NCBI GenBank assembly: GCA_000583135.1
Contig: JFBG01000054.1
Span: 1-34,219 of the forward strand
Direction: 5' to 3'
Source: Thioalkalivibrio sp. HK1
GTDB lineage: Bacteria > Pseudomonadota > Gammaproteobacteria > HK1
DNA: 34,219 nucleotides
Position 1 is the stretch's first letter. Every line of letters begins with the position of its first letter. Shown piece after piece: positions 1 to 8,665 of this stretch. The position numbers and the translations under genes were made by a program. The notes below the pieces were generated by a model. The model saw only the letters and a list, made by a program, of their open reading frames with translations. It was not told the origin of the DNA and did no database searches.

Positions 1-425
1 GGGCAGTCAATTCAGGCGACACCAATACCTCGGGTATCGACCTTGGCGAAGCATTCAAGCCATTGTTGCCTCGGTTGGATAAATTCATCGTTGTCAACTC
101 CTTTCCAGGGACGGTGACTGACCTTGTCAGACCTCGTGGACGATACCTAACCAGCTCGATGACCGGACTTCGCCCATGTACATCTCGGCCGGGGAGATTG
201 CCCGCCATTTTACTCGGCAATCCATGTCGATACGAGAATTTGTCCATATCCGAATCGTTCGCCGGCGAACGGGTTTTCGATCTCGGGGCAAAGCAAGCGC
301 TCCGAAGTGCTTAGCGGTCGTTTGCATGTCGGAACGCATCGGCAACACTTGATACCCACTTCATGCCTATTCGCGAGGGGCGTCGGTCTTCGAGCGCAAA
401 AAGCCTCGATCTTCGACCAAGATGC
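1..425. other. Left-edge stretch without a convincing gene
   Basis: A reading frame on the plus strand is open from the left edge (position 3) to a stop near 312-314. The first 55 or so codons (GDTNTSGIDLGEAFKPLLPR and what follows) look somewhat protein-like, so this could be the tail of a gene that starts outside the window. I recognise no domain, and the later codons look random. The rest, up to the end of cinA at 426, holds no gene I can support. A run of five T follows the cinA stop on the minus strand, but no strong stem precedes it. Confidence 0.3.
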
Positions 426-1682
426 CTATCGCAATTCCGGGCTCCTCGATGAACCCGAAATGCGCAAGCGCAGTAGATTGAGCAAGGTGATGACGGAAAA
501 TTCGCGCACATGGCGACGATCGCCCGGAAGCCGAACCCTCACGGCTTCGGTGCGATCTTCCAGGCTCAATCCCAAGAATACGGTGCCCGGGGGGTGTCCC
601 TCCTGCTCGTCGGGACCGGCGACGCCGGTGGTTGCTAGACCGATATCCGCACCGAGACACTTGCGTACCCCTGCGGCCATCGCCTTGGCCGCCCGATGTG
701 AAACCACCGGTCCGCGCGGCACTCCGAGAAGATCGAACTTGATGTCACCGGCATAGGCGACCACCGCACCTTTGAAAACATCGCTCGAGCCGGGAATCGC
801 CGTCAGACGAGCCCCGACGAGCCCGCCGGTCAAGGATTCGGCCACCGCCAAACCGAGCCCTTTCTTGCGCAGCATATCGAGCACCACCGATTCCATGGTC
901 TGCTCGTCGATGCCGAAAATCGCATCCCCGACAATCTCCCTGATGCGCCTTTCCTCGGCCTCGATCAGGGCATCGGCGGTGGGATCGTCGGGAGCCTTGG
1001 CGGTGATCCGCACTTTCAACCCCTCGATGCCGCTCGCTTGGAAGGCCAAGGTGGGGTTGCCCGCGGCATCCAACTCGTCGATGCGCTCTTCGAGCAACTC
1101 CGCCAAACGCGATTCGCTTTCGCCCCAAGTTTTGAGAACCCGGCTTCGAATGGCCGCTCGCACCCCGGCCCGGCGCCCCAAATCGGGAAGGATCGTGCCC
1201 TTGACCATCTCGCGCATCTCCGAGGGCACCCCGGGAACCGCGTAGATCACCTTGGACTCGAAGGGGCAGACAAGCCCGGGGGCGGTCCCCGGCATTTGAG
1301 GGATGAAAGAGGCGCCCTCGGGATACTCGGCCTGGCGGAGGTTGTTCTTTGCGAAACGGCGCCCGCGCGCTTCGAATCCCTTGCGAATCCGCTCGCCCAT
1401 CGCCTCGTCCCGCAGCAGCCGAACCCCCATCACTTCGGCAATCGCCTCGCGCGTGATATCGTCCTGGGTCGGGCCGAGTCCCCCGCAAAGAATGACCGCA
1501 TCGCTGCGCGAAAGGGCGTGCTCGATGGTCTTTGCGATGCGCTCCCGGTTATCGCCCACCTTGACCTGAAAATGCGAATCGATCCCGGTCACCGCAAGCT
1601 GCGAGCCGATCCATGACGAGTTGGTATCCACGATCTGGCCGAGCAGAAGTTCGGTTCCCACCGCGATGATTTCGCAACGCAT
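426..1682 (-). CDS. cinA: CinA-family protein: MoaB-like domain plus nicotinamide-nucleotide amidohydrolase
   Basis: A 418-residue protein with the full two-domain CinA architecture and length. The N-terminal 170 or so residues are a molybdopterin-binding (MoaB/MogA-like) domain, with the opening IIAVGTELLLGQIVDTNS and the segment ILCGGLGPTQDDITREA. The C-terminal third is the PncC amidohydrolase domain, with AVAESLTGGLVGARLT and TTGVAGPDEQEGHPPGTVF. In this family the C-terminal domain deamidates nicotinamide mononucleotide for NAD salvage in the cytoplasm, while the N-terminal domain is linked to ADP-ribose pyrophosphatase activity in some members. The ATG start at 1682 has AAGGAG at 1693-1698, 10 nt upstream. 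The gene stands alone; no recA or pgpA is next to it here. The family call is firm; which activities are active in this protein is inferred. Confidence 0.95.
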   Translation of the reverse strand: MRCEIIAVGTELLLGQIVDTNSSWIGSQLAVTGIDSHFQVKVGDNRERIAKTIEHALSRSDAVILCGGLGPTQDDITREAIAEVMGVRLLRDEAMGERIRKGFEARGRRFAKNNLRQAEYPEGASFIPQMPGTAPGLVCPFESKVIYAVPGVPSEMREMVKGTILPDLGRRAGVRAAIRSRVLKTWGESESRLAELLEERIDELDAAGNPTLAFQASGIEGLKVRITAKAPDDPTADALIEAEERRIREIVGDAIFGIDEQTMESVVLDMLRKKGLGLAVAESLTGGLVGARLTAIPGSSDVFKGAVVAYAGDIKFDLLGVPRGPVVSHRAAKAMAAGVRKCLGADIGLATTGVAGPDEQEGHPPGTVFLGLSLEDRTEAVRVRLPGDRRHVREFSVITLLNLLRLRISGSSRSPELR

Positions 1683-1901
1683 GGCATCGACGCTCCTTAT
1701 CCAAAGCTCTTAGGCTCGAAGGCTTTCGAACCCGCCGCCGTCCCCGACCCGGGCGATCCTATCTTGCCCGATCTTCGGCAAGGATTTTTCGATATCGCTT
1801 TTTCACTTCGACGACTCATCGAGTCGCCACCTTGAACCGAAACCGATCTCGGCTCGGTGCGCCCTGCACTCTCGTCGATGAAGAAAAAAGGACGAGATAC
1901 C

Positions 1902-2342
1902 TCATCCAATCGCTTCGATATCGACCCCGCCCTCGATCTTGACGCTCTTTTCGATGATCTCGATAGTCGACTCGAGATCATCATGCGTCAATACCGAACG
2001 CCCGATCTCATGCTCGGTCAGACGAACGAACGCCTTTTCGACTTCCGAAGACGATTTGGCGGCATCGAACCAAGGTTGGCATCTTCGATGCCCTTGGCCG
2101 TCATCGCCCTTGGGTCTTCCGTTGAGGCCTTTCGATTCGGCTTTCGGATCGCAAGAAATATAATTCGCAACCCTCAAAGAAAGGGAATTGATCGATATCC
2201 CCATCTTTTTGGATAACCGGATCCCCGTTTCATTCTCAAGCGAGGTGGCATTTTTTCCGTGGAGCAGGTAATACCCCAAACTCACGGCAAAATCCCGATG
2301 GGTCCAACGATGGGGTCTTCTTTTTTGCTTGCTTTCACTCAT
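1902..2342 (-). CDS. Small protein resembling the N-terminal module of HNH-type nucleases, without a nuclease domain
   Basis: A 146-residue protein. The frame is open further upstream, but AGGAG at 2349-2353 lies 7 nt before the ATG at 2342 and fixes this start. Residues 14-70 or so show the pattern of a helical module found at the N-terminus of many predicted HNH endonucleases: an opening W-T, a Y-Y-L-L helix, L-S-K-K-M-G-I-S-I-N-S-L-S-L-R-V-A-N, then a D-P turn and K-G-L-N-G. In those proteins the module probably recognises DNA. The HNH domain is absent; the remainder is a charged, helix-rich tail with several E/S runs. It is transcribed divergently from the short-chain dehydrogenase at 2566, so a local regulatory role or a nuclease remnant are both possible. 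The family resemblance is from memory of the pattern, and no function is assigned. Confidence 0.65.
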   Translation of the reverse strand: MSESKQKRRPHRWTHRDFAVSLGYYLLHGKNATSLENETGIRLSKKMGISINSLSLRVANYISCDPKAESKGLNGRPKGDDGQGHRRCQPWFDAAKSSSEVEKAFVRLTEHEIGRSVLTHDDLESTIEIIEKSVKIEGGVDIEAIG

Positions 2343-2565
2343 CGAGATACTCCTATCGACTTTCCATCGACAATGGACGGGATCACCGGATTGAATCCAT
2401 GATCGATTTCCATCCCCGATCTTTGCAGATAACGACGAGCATCGAAGCATCGGCGATGATCTCGAAAGATTCTCGGTGATAACGCATGGCAATGACGATA
2501 CTACATCGGCAGTGCGAGCATGCGATTCGACAAGATACGAACGCCAACCCAAGGAGAGAAGATCG

Positions 2566-3327
2566 ATGATCCAAACCAAGCTCGAAGGCAAGGCGGTTCT
2601 CGTCACCGGCGCTTCCTCCGGCATCGGATTGGAGGCGGTCAGGATCTTTGCCGGCTGCGGGGCGAAGGTCGCACTCAACCACCTGCCCGACGATCCTCGA
2701 GGGCCACAGCGGATCCGAGAACTCTGCGATCAAGGATTCGATATCGTCTCCGCCCCCGGCGATGTCTCGGTGGAAAAAGAGGCTAGATCGATGGTCGAAG
2801 GGGCGATCGAATCCCTTGGCGGCCTTGACATCCTGATCAACAACGCCGGGACCGCCAATGCCACCAAGCCCATCCCTTTCGAGGACTTGGAGGCGATGGA
2901 CGAGGCCTTTTGGCAAACGATCCTCTCCACCAACCTCATCGGTCCTTTCCGCTGCGCCCGGCACGCCTCATCGCAACTCAAGCGGAGCCAAGGGGCCATC
3001 GTCAATACCGCATCGGTGGCGGGGCTGCCCTTGGGCGTTCGCGGATCGAGCATCGCCTATAGCGCGAGCAAGGCGGCTCTTATCAACCTGACCCGCAATC
3101 TCGCTTTGGGTTTGGGGCCCGAGATCCGGGTCAATGCCGTCGCCCCCGGTCTCGTGGACACCCCGTGGACGAGACCTTGGCCGAGCGAACGCAAGCAGCC
3201 CTTGATCGAAAGAACGATGCTAAAGCGGATCGTCCAACCCGAGGAAATTGCCCAAGCGATGCTCTTTTTGGCGGTGCACCCGGCCATCAGCGGCCAAACT
3301 CTGGCGGTGGACTGCGGATTGGTCTAA
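2566..3327 (+). CDS. SDR-family NAD(P)-dependent oxidoreductase
   Basis: A 253-residue classical short-chain dehydrogenase/reductase. The Rossmann cofactor motif TGASSGIG is at residues 14-21, NNAG at 92-95, the catalytic Ser at 150 and YSASK at 165-169, followed by the RVNAVAPGLVDTPW segment. It ends in the usual VDCGL tail. The family interconverts alcohols and ketones with NAD(P)H; 3-oxoacyl-ACP reductase-like and sugar or polyol dehydrogenase members share this layout, so the substrate cannot be read from the sequence. The ATG at 2566 is chosen over the longer open frame because AAGGAG at 2551-2556 precedes it by 9 nt and the cofactor fold then starts at the normal distance. It is divergent from the small protein at 1902-2342 and is separated from the ThDP enzyme by 854 bp, so it may be its own transcription unit. 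Confidence 0.9.
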   Translation: MIQTKLEGKAVLVTGASSGIGLEAVRIFAGCGAKVALNHLPDDPRGPQRIRELCDQGFDIVSAPGDVSVEKEARSMVEGAIESLGGLDILINNAGTANATKPIPFEDLEAMDEAFWQTILSTNLIGPFRCARHASSQLKRSQGAIVNTASVAGLPLGVRGSSIAYSASKAALINLTRNLALGLGPEIRVNAVAPGLVDTPWTRPWPSERKQPLIERTMLKRIVQPEEIAQAMLFLAVHPAISGQTLAVDCGLV

Positions 3328-3400
3328 GCGGAGAAGGATTCGCATTCCTTGGCGAGACTTCGAAGCGGGCGCGTTCATCGAGGCTCCGACGAGGCGAAGG

Positions 3401-3530
3401 AAGGCGCAAGAGGAAAGCGCAACCGGATACCTTGCGCGCGCTCGATGAACGCCGGGGCGAACTCGCCTCGATCGACTTCGAATCGTCGTTCTCGGTATCG
3501 CTCTTTCCTCTTTGCGCTATTTGCGCCATT
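3401..3530. repeat. Imperfect inverted pair of TTTGCGC-type intergenic repeats
   Basis: The right copy (3499-3530) reads CTCTTTCCTCTTTGCGC followed by TATTTGCGCC. The left copy (3401-3420, AAGGCGCAAGAGGAAAGCGC) is its imperfect reverse complement, so the pair could fold into a stem with a loop of about 80 nt. Similar CTTTGCGC tracts occur at 28124-28172 and, reversed, at 33518-33537. Confidence 0.5.
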
Positions 3531-4070
3531 AGCCATTAAGGGGGTCTTCCCCGATATCCAACGATGCTCGTTCGTCCTTGGCTCGATTGATCGAAGCCCT
3601 GTGTTCGAAGCCCGGCGAGCGAGGTTTTTCGAAGTGCCATCTTCGAAAAAGCCGCCAAGCGCCTTCGCGCGATAGACGAGGGTGCAAGCCCTTGGCGGGC
3701 TTTTCGACGAAGGCCCCGATCATCGAAAAAACCGCCGATTCCAACGAAGACGTCCCTTGCCTCGCCCGCCCCCCGAAGGCATCGATCCCTCGGCGGTGGA
3801 CCCCTTGATTCGACCGAAACGAAGTGCATTTCGATCGGGGTCTTCGGCCAAGTCGCTTATACGCAAAAAGATGTCGTACCGGGCTTCGGAAAGCATCGAA
3901 AAAGGGCTTGGAAAAAGCGAATATCGTGCCACTATTCCCGCCCGAAAATCAGGATCATTCGGGGATTGTTCCAACGGGTTATCGATCCCCTCGATGCCCG
4001 CAAATCGATGCCCGCTCGCACCGACGGATTTTTCGGCGACCGGATCCTCATCGAGCCAAAAACGCCGCTC

Positions 4071-4102
4071 GCCCATCGACGGGGCTTTCCCCGTCGATGG
4101 GC
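4071..4102. repeat. Perfect 14-bp inverted repeat upstream of the ThDP operon
   Basis: The arms are 4071-4084 (GCCCATCGACGGGG) and 4089-4102, with a four-base loop CTTT. The stem is perfect and GC-rich. No T-run follows in either direction, so it is not a standard intrinsic terminator. It lies about 80 bp before the start of the ThDP enzyme gene and could be an operator or an mRNA leader hairpin. Confidence 0.7.
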
Positions 4103-4181
4103 CTGCACAATCGGCTTTGTAAGGATCCGAAAGCCCGTGAATATCGGCTCATCGAAGCCACTCGACCCGACGGTTGCGACC

Positions 4182-5861
4182 ATGACCCATCCTCTTCCTC
4201 GTACCGGCGCTCGCATCTTGGTGGATGCCTTGGCAATCCACGGCGTGGATACCGTGTTTTGCGTGCCCGGGGAAAGCTACCTCGCCGTGCTCGATGCCCT
4301 GCACGAGAGCCATCGCTCCATCCGCACCATCACCTGTCGACACGAAGCGGGGGCGGCGAATATGGCCGAGGCCTTCGGCAAATCGACCGGGCGTCCCGGA
4401 GTGGCGATGGTGACCCGGGGACCCGGAGCCTGCCATGCATCGATCGGCCTGCATACCGCGGCCCAGGATTCCACCCCGATGATCCTCTTCATCGGTCAGG
4501 TGGCGCTCGGGGCGAGCGAGCGCGAGGCTTTTCAGGAGATCGATTACCGCAAATTCCTCGCCCCGATCTGCAAATGGACGGGGCAAATCGACGATCCGGC
4601 ACGGATTCCGGAATTGCTGAGCAGAGCCTTCCATCAATCCGTCTCGGGAAGACCGGGGCCGGTGGCGATCGCCTTGCCGGAGGACATGTTGCGCAAGGAA
4701 GCGACGGTCCACGATACGAAGGCCTATCGACCGATCTCACCCGGGGTTGCAAGCGATGATCTGCACCCTTTGCGCTCCTTGCTCGCCGAGGCGCAGCGCC
4801 CGATGGCGATCGTCGGAGGGGGCGGTTGGAATGCGAAGGCGAGCGAGGATTTGGCGCAATTCGCCGAAGGGAACCGCATTCCGGTGGCGGCCTCTTTTCG
4901 CTGTCAGGATCGCCTCGACAACCGTCATCCATGCTATGTCGGGGATCTGGGAACGGCCGCCGATCCCGACCTTGCCCGGCGCGTGCGAGAGGCGGATCTG
5001 CTGCTGGTGATCGGTGCCCGGCTCGGGGAGATCACCACCTGCGGTTATGAACTGGTCTCGGTGCCCGAACCTCGCCAGCGGCTGATCCACATCCACCCCG
5101 ACCCCGAAGAGTTGGGAAGGGTCTATCGGCCGACTTATGCGATCTGCGCCGCCTCCGATCGATTTCTAAGCGCCGCCGCCGAGATGCCCCCGGTGGACTT
5201 TAGCGCTTGGGACGATCACACCGCCTCGGCGCGAGCGGCATACCTCGCCTCGCTCGAATCGACCCCGGATCTACCCGGGGCGCTGCAAATGGGCGAGGTG
5301 ATGGCTTATTTGCGCAACCGCCTGCCGCCGGAGGCGATCCTCACCACGGATGCCGGGAACTTCTCGGGGTGGATGCAGCGGCATTACCTCTACCGCGCTT
5401 GGCCGAGCCAGATCGGCCCGACCAGCGGCGCGATGGGCTACGGCATCCCGGCGGCGATCAGCGCCCGACTCGTCTTTCCCGACCGGCCGGTGGTGGGCTT
5501 TTGCGGAGACGGCGGGGCGCTGATGAGCGGACAGGAGATCGCCACCGCGATCCACCATGGCATCGACCCCGTCATCCTCGTCGTCGATAACGGCATGTAC
5601 GGAACGATCCGCTTGCACCAGGAGCGGGACTACCCCGGGCGAACGATCGCCACCTCCCTTAGCAACCCGGACTTCACCGCTTGGGCGCGCAGTTTCGGAG
5701 CCTTCGCCGAGCGAGTGGAGCGAAGCGAGGATTTTCCCGCAGCCTTCGAACGCGCCCTTGGTGCCGGGCGCATCGCCGTGCTCGAGCTGCCGATCGATCC
5801 CGAACTGATCACCACCCGCGCCTCGCTCTCGCAACTGCGCGGGACCGGATCGCCTCATTGA
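4182..5861 (+). CDS. Thiamine-diphosphate-dependent enzyme, acetolactate synthase large-subunit-like
   Basis: A 559-residue protein with the three-domain layout of the pyruvate-oxidase-like ThDP family. The N-terminal Pyr domain has the activating Glu at 55 (CRHEAGAAN). The central domain carries a Rossmann-like stretch ([20 protein letters not shown]), and the C-terminal PP domain has GDG at 442-444 with the partner Asn at 470 (GDG-x25-N). Relatives perform decarboxylation or carboligation of 2-keto acids. No small regulatory subunit (IlvH) follows, so a biosynthetic acetohydroxyacid synthase is unlikely and the substrate is unknown. The ATG at 4182 puts the family-typical [10 protein letters not shown] at the N-terminus but has no Shine-Dalgarno. 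An in-frame GTG at 4137 with AAGGA at 4121-4125 is the alternative start. First gene of an operon: the MFS gene starts 23 nt after its stop. Confidence 0.88.
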   Translation: MTHPLPRTGARILVDALAIHGVDTVFCVPGESYLAVLDALHESHRSIRTITCRHEAGAANMAEAFGKSTGRPGVAMVTRGPGACHASIGLHTAAQDSTPMILFIGQVALGASEREAFQEIDYRKFLAPICKWTGQIDDPARIPELLSRAFHQSVSGRPGPVAIALPEDMLRKEATVHDTKAYRPISPGVASDDLHPLRSLLAEAQRPMAIVGGGGWNAKASEDLAQFAEGNRIPVAASFRCQDRLDNRHPCYVGDLGTAADPDLARRVREADLLLVIGARLGEITTCGYELVSVPEPRQRLIHIHPDPEELGRVYRPTYAICAASDRFLSAAAEMPPVDFSAWDDHTASARAAYLASLESTPDLPGALQMGEVMAYLRNRLPPEAILTTDAGNFSGWMQRHYLYRAWPSQIGPTSGAMGYGIPAAISARLVFPDRPVVGFCGDGGALMSGQEIATAIHHGIDPVILVVDNGMYGTIRLHQERDYPGRTIATSLSNPDFTAWARSFGAFAERVERSEDFPAAFERALGAGRIAVLELPIDPELITTRASLSQLRGTGSPH

Positions 5862-5871
5862 TATCGCCCGC

Positions 5872-5883
5872 GGAGGATCCTCC
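5872..5883 (+). promoter_or_regulatory. Ribosome-binding site buried in a 12-bp palindrome
   Basis: GGAGGATCCTCC is perfectly self-complementary. It contains the GGAGG (5872-5876) that serves the MFS gene at 5885 with an 8-nt spacer. A short hairpin (GGAG/CTCC, loop GATC) could hide the site, so translation of the transporter may depend on ribosomes arriving from the ThDP gene that stops at 5861. The palindrome is seen; its regulatory effect is inferred. Confidence 0.5.
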
Positions 5884-5884
5884 C

Positions 5885-7270
5885 ATGCCCACCACCATCA
5901 CCAAAGCCTGGTCCCTCTTCTTCGGCATCGCCCTCATCATGCTCGCCGGCGGCTTGCAAGGGACGCTGATCGGAGTGCGCGGATCCTTGGAGGACTTCAG
6001 CATCAACCTGCTCGGCATGGTGGTCACCGGCTATTTCATCGGCTTCCTCTTCGGCTCCGTGGCCGTGCCGCGAATGGTGGCCCATGTAGGTCATGTGCGG
6101 GTCTTCGCCGCCTTGGCCTCCTTGGCCTCGACCGCCGCCATCGCTCACCTGCTCTTCATCGATCCTTGGGCGTGGCTCGTCATCCGCTTGTTGTCGGGGT
6201 TCAGCTACGCCGGTCTTTATGTGGTGGCCGAGAGCTGGCTCAACAGCGCCGCCACCAATCAAAATCGCGGCCAACTTCTGTCGATCTACATGATCATCGT
6301 CTCCGGTGGCATGTTCGGCGGACAGATGCTGCTCAATGTATCGGATCCGATCGGATTCGAACTCTTCGTGCTGGCCTCGGTGCTGGTTTCCGTGGCCTTG
6401 ATCCCCATCACCTTGACCATCGGGCGGGTTCCTTTTTTCAGAAGGCCGGAACACTTCGATATCGGGAAACTCTTCGACGAGATCAAGAAACTCTTTCACT
6501 CCTCGCCTTTGGGGGTGGTGGGGGCTTTTTTCGTCGGCATCGTTCAAGCCGGAGTTTTCGGCATGGGGCCGGTCTACGGCGCCCAAGTCTTTTCGAGCGC
6601 CCGAGCGGATCTGATCTCCATGTTCGTCGCCTCTTTCCTGCTCGGGGGGCTGGTGATGCAATGGCCCGTGGGCCGGCTCTCGGATTATTTCGACCGACGC
6701 AAGGTGATCGTCGGCTGCGCCTTGGGCGCGGCGGTGGCGACGCTGATCGCGGGGATGATCGCCGAGGGAGTATTCGGCCCCATGTCCTATACCGCGCTGC
6801 TGATTACCTGCTTCTTCGTGGGCGGGATATCCTTGCCGCTTTATTCTTTGTGCGGGGCGCATACCAACGATCATCTCACCCGGCGTCAGATGGTCGGAGC
6901 CAGCGCCACCTTGGTGTTGGTGGGGGGATTCGGCTTGATCATCGGCGCTCCTTTGACCTCGGTAACGATGAGCGTGGTCGGTCCATCGGGATTTTTCCTG
7001 GTCTTGGTGCTCGTTCATATCTCCATCGGCGGCTATGGGCTCTTCCGGATGCTGCGTCGGGATTCGGTGCCGATGGATCAGCAACGTCAATACCAAGCGG
7101 TGAACCTGCGCACCTCTCCGATCGCCCAAGCCGCTGCGGCCATGGAGGCGGTCGAGCCGGAGCCGACACCGGATGCGAGCACGGATCGAAACAGCGACGA
7201 GGCGGTGGAAGAATCGAGCGAAGCGATCCCCGCGGCCACCCCCCAACCACGGGTGGAGGGAGTGGGATAA
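5885..7270 (+). CDS. MFS transporter, YcaD-like
   Basis: A 461-residue integral membrane protein with about 12 hydrophobic segments in two halves separated by a basic/acidic cytoplasmic loop (PFFRRPEHFDIGKLFDEIKK). The N-terminal half has the GxL..RxG-type loop of the major facilitator superfamily (GSVAVPRMVAHVGHVRVFA). The second half has the equivalent GRLSDYFDRRKVIVGCA motif. The last 60 or so residues form a hydrophilic tail rich in E, P and T with no known domain. Substrate and direction are unknown. Placed between a ThDP enzyme and a propeller protein, it may import the substrate or export the product of that pathway. The start at 5885 is set by GGAGG at 5872-5876. The next gene follows after 64 nt, so all three are probably co-transcribed. 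Confidence 0.88.
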   Translation: MPTTITKAWSLFFGIALIMLAGGLQGTLIGVRGSLEDFSINLLGMVVTGYFIGFLFGSVAVPRMVAHVGHVRVFAALASLASTAAIAHLLFIDPWAWLVIRLLSGFSYAGLYVVAESWLNSAATNQNRGQLLSIYMIIVSGGMFGGQMLLNVSDPIGFELFVLASVLVSVALIPITLTIGRVPFFRRPEHFDIGKLFDEIKKLFHSSPLGVVGAFFVGIVQAGVFGMGPVYGAQVFSSARADLISMFVASFLLGGLVMQWPVGRLSDYFDRRKVIVGCALGAAVATLIAGMIAEGVFGPMSYTALLITCFFVGGISLPLYSLCGAHTNDHLTRRQMVGASATLVLVGGFGLIIGAPLTSVTMSVVGPSGFFLVLVLVHISIGGYGLFRMLRRDSVPMDQQRQYQAVNLRTSPIAQAAAAMEAVEPEPTPDASTDRNSDEAVEESSEAIPAATPQPRVEGVG

Positions 7271-7334
7271 GGGTCTTTCGGCGCGCACCGAACGAGGGGG
7301 CGCGGACCTTCGAAGCCCGAAGAGGGAAGGATCG

Positions 7335-8459
7335 ATGGAAAGAAAAAGAAGGGTCTTCGTCGGCACCGGCAAGGGTTTGTTCATCCTCGAAGCCGATGGA
7401 CCGAGGGAGGCTTTTTCCATCTCGGCTCCCCTTTGCGATCTTTGGCCGATCAACGATATCCATGCAAGCGTTGAAAGGGAGATGGTCTGGGCCGCAGGCG
7501 GCAGCGATGATTTCGGAGCCGGGGTTTGGCGATCGAGCGATGAAGGACGCCTGTGGCGGCTATCGAAACTCTCGAACGGCAACTTCGATCGATTCATGCT
7601 CGATGACCCCGACTTCGCCGAGGAAAACAATATCCCGCCGCCCGAAATCGCCCCCCATAACGGCGAGGTCACGGCGATGTGGTCGGTGGCACCGGTCGGC
7701 GAGCGTCTGTTCGCCGGGGGAAAGCCGGGCAAGCTCTATCGCAGCGACGACCGAGGCGAAAACTTCGCCTTGGTGGAATCCTTCTCCCGACAACCGGGCA
7801 GCGATGAATGGGAAGGGGGCTATGCCGGGCTGATCCCCCACACCATCGTTTCGGCGGGCGATGATGCCCGCCGGATATGGATCGGCATGTCGGCGGTGGG
7901 GGTATTCGCCTCGGAAGACGGCGGGATCGGTTGGGAGATGCGCAATCGTCGCTCCAACATCGGATCCGGCCCGAGCGATATCGGTCCTTGCGTCCACAAT
8001 CTGGCGATGGCCTCGACCGACGAGGGCGAAGAAGTTCTTTACCAACAAAACCACCAAGGGGTTTTCATCAGCCGGGACGGGGCTCGCAGCTGGAGCGAGA
8101 TCGGCCACGGACTCCCCTCGACCTTCGGCTTCCCCATCGAAGTGCACCCCGAAAAGCCCGATACCCTTTGGACCTTCCCGCTAAAGAGCGATTGGGAACG
8201 CTATCCGCCGGATGCTCGAGCGGCGGTATGGAAATCCGTCGACGGCGGTCAAAGTTGGTCCCCTCGGGGCGAAGGGCTACCCGACCGGGATTGCTATTTC
8301 ACGGTGCTGCGCCAAGCGATGTCCTGCGACCGCCATCTCGATCCGGGGCTCTATTTCGGAACCGGAAGCGGCTCGGTTTTCGCAAGCTTCGACGAGGGCG
8401 ATTCGTGGAGGGAGATCGCAAGCCACCTGCCGGCGGTGAGGTGCATCGAGGCCACCTGA
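7335..8459 (+). CDS. Six-bladed-type beta-propeller protein with BNR/Asp-box repeats
   Basis: A 374-residue protein built from Asp-box repeats (S-x-D-x-G-x-x-W/F). Copies begin near residues 68 (SDEGRLW), 137 (SDDRGENF), 193 (SEDGGIGW), 246 (SRDGARSW), 301 (SVDGGQSW) and 351 (SFDEGDSW), spaced about 50-70 residues apart as expected for propeller blades. Asp-box propellers include sialidases, sortilin-like receptors and photosystem assembly factors. The sialidase Arg triad is not evident, so an exo-sialidase label would be unsafe. There is no signal peptide, so it is probably cytoplasmic, which is unusual for a glycan-acting propeller. The start at 7335 has GGAAGG at 7325-7330. Last gene of the ThDP/MFS operon; it could be a lactonase-like or scaffold enzyme of the same pathway. 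Confidence 0.85.
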   Translation: MERKRRVFVGTGKGLFILEADGPREAFSISAPLCDLWPINDIHASVEREMVWAAGGSDDFGAGVWRSSDEGRLWRLSKLSNGNFDRFMLDDPDFAEENNIPPPEIAPHNGEVTAMWSVAPVGERLFAGGKPGKLYRSDDRGENFALVESFSRQPGSDEWEGGYAGLIPHTIVSAGDDARRIWIGMSAVGVFASEDGGIGWEMRNRRSNIGSGPSDIGPCVHNLAMASTDEGEEVLYQQNHQGVFISRDGARSWSEIGHGLPSTFGFPIEVHPEKPDTLWTFPLKSDWERYPPDARAAVWKSVDGGQSWSPRGEGLPDRDCYFTVLRQAMSCDRHLDPGLYFGTGSGSVFASFDEGDSWREIASHLPAVRCIEAT

Positions 8460-8565
8460 AAAGCGGGGAGCGGGATCCGACGAGCCGAGATCGATGACGC
8501 CGAAGGGATCGGCGAAGGATCCGGGTCTCGGGCTCGCATCGATTTCGATCGCATCTTGCTTTTCC

Positions 8566-8595
8566 AAGACGTCTTGCTTTAAGACGTCTTGCTTT
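8566..8595. terminator. 15-bp tandem duplication forming a hairpin between convergent genes
   Basis: The unit AAGACGTCTTGCTTT occurs twice without a gap (8566-8580 and 8581-8595), preceded by a degenerate relative around 8551-8562. AAGACGTCTT is itself a palindrome, so the two copies form a perfect 10-bp stem with loop GCTTT. It sits between the 3' ends of the propeller gene (8459) and the MttB-like gene (8666), where a bidirectional terminator is expected. The T-run is short, so termination is inferred. Confidence 0.5.
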
Positions 8596-8665
8596 CGATC
8601 GAATTATCGAAAAGCGACCCCGACCCGACTCTGCCCTCATCGTCCGCTTGCAATCGATGGCGGGA

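Larger units (their letters stand above)
3328..4181. other. 854-bp gap without a convincing gene; holds repeats and a strong hairpin
   Basis: Several frames are open here on both strands, but their translations are rich in R, S and P, lack any recognisable motif and have no ribosome-binding sites, so I call no gene. It could be a decayed gene or a long leader for the ThDP operon. What can be seen: a TTTGCGC-type repeat at 3499-3530 with an inverted relative at 3401-3420, and a perfect 14-bp inverted repeat at 4071-4102. Confidence 0.5.

Noticed and set aside
4182..5861. Biosynthetic acetolactate synthase IlvB/IlvI
   Set aside because: No ilvH/ilvN small subunit follows; a transporter and a propeller gene follow instead.
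7335..8459. Exo-alpha-sialidase
   Set aside because: Asp-boxes are present, but no sialidase Arg triad or signal peptide could be recognised; kept as a generic propeller protein.
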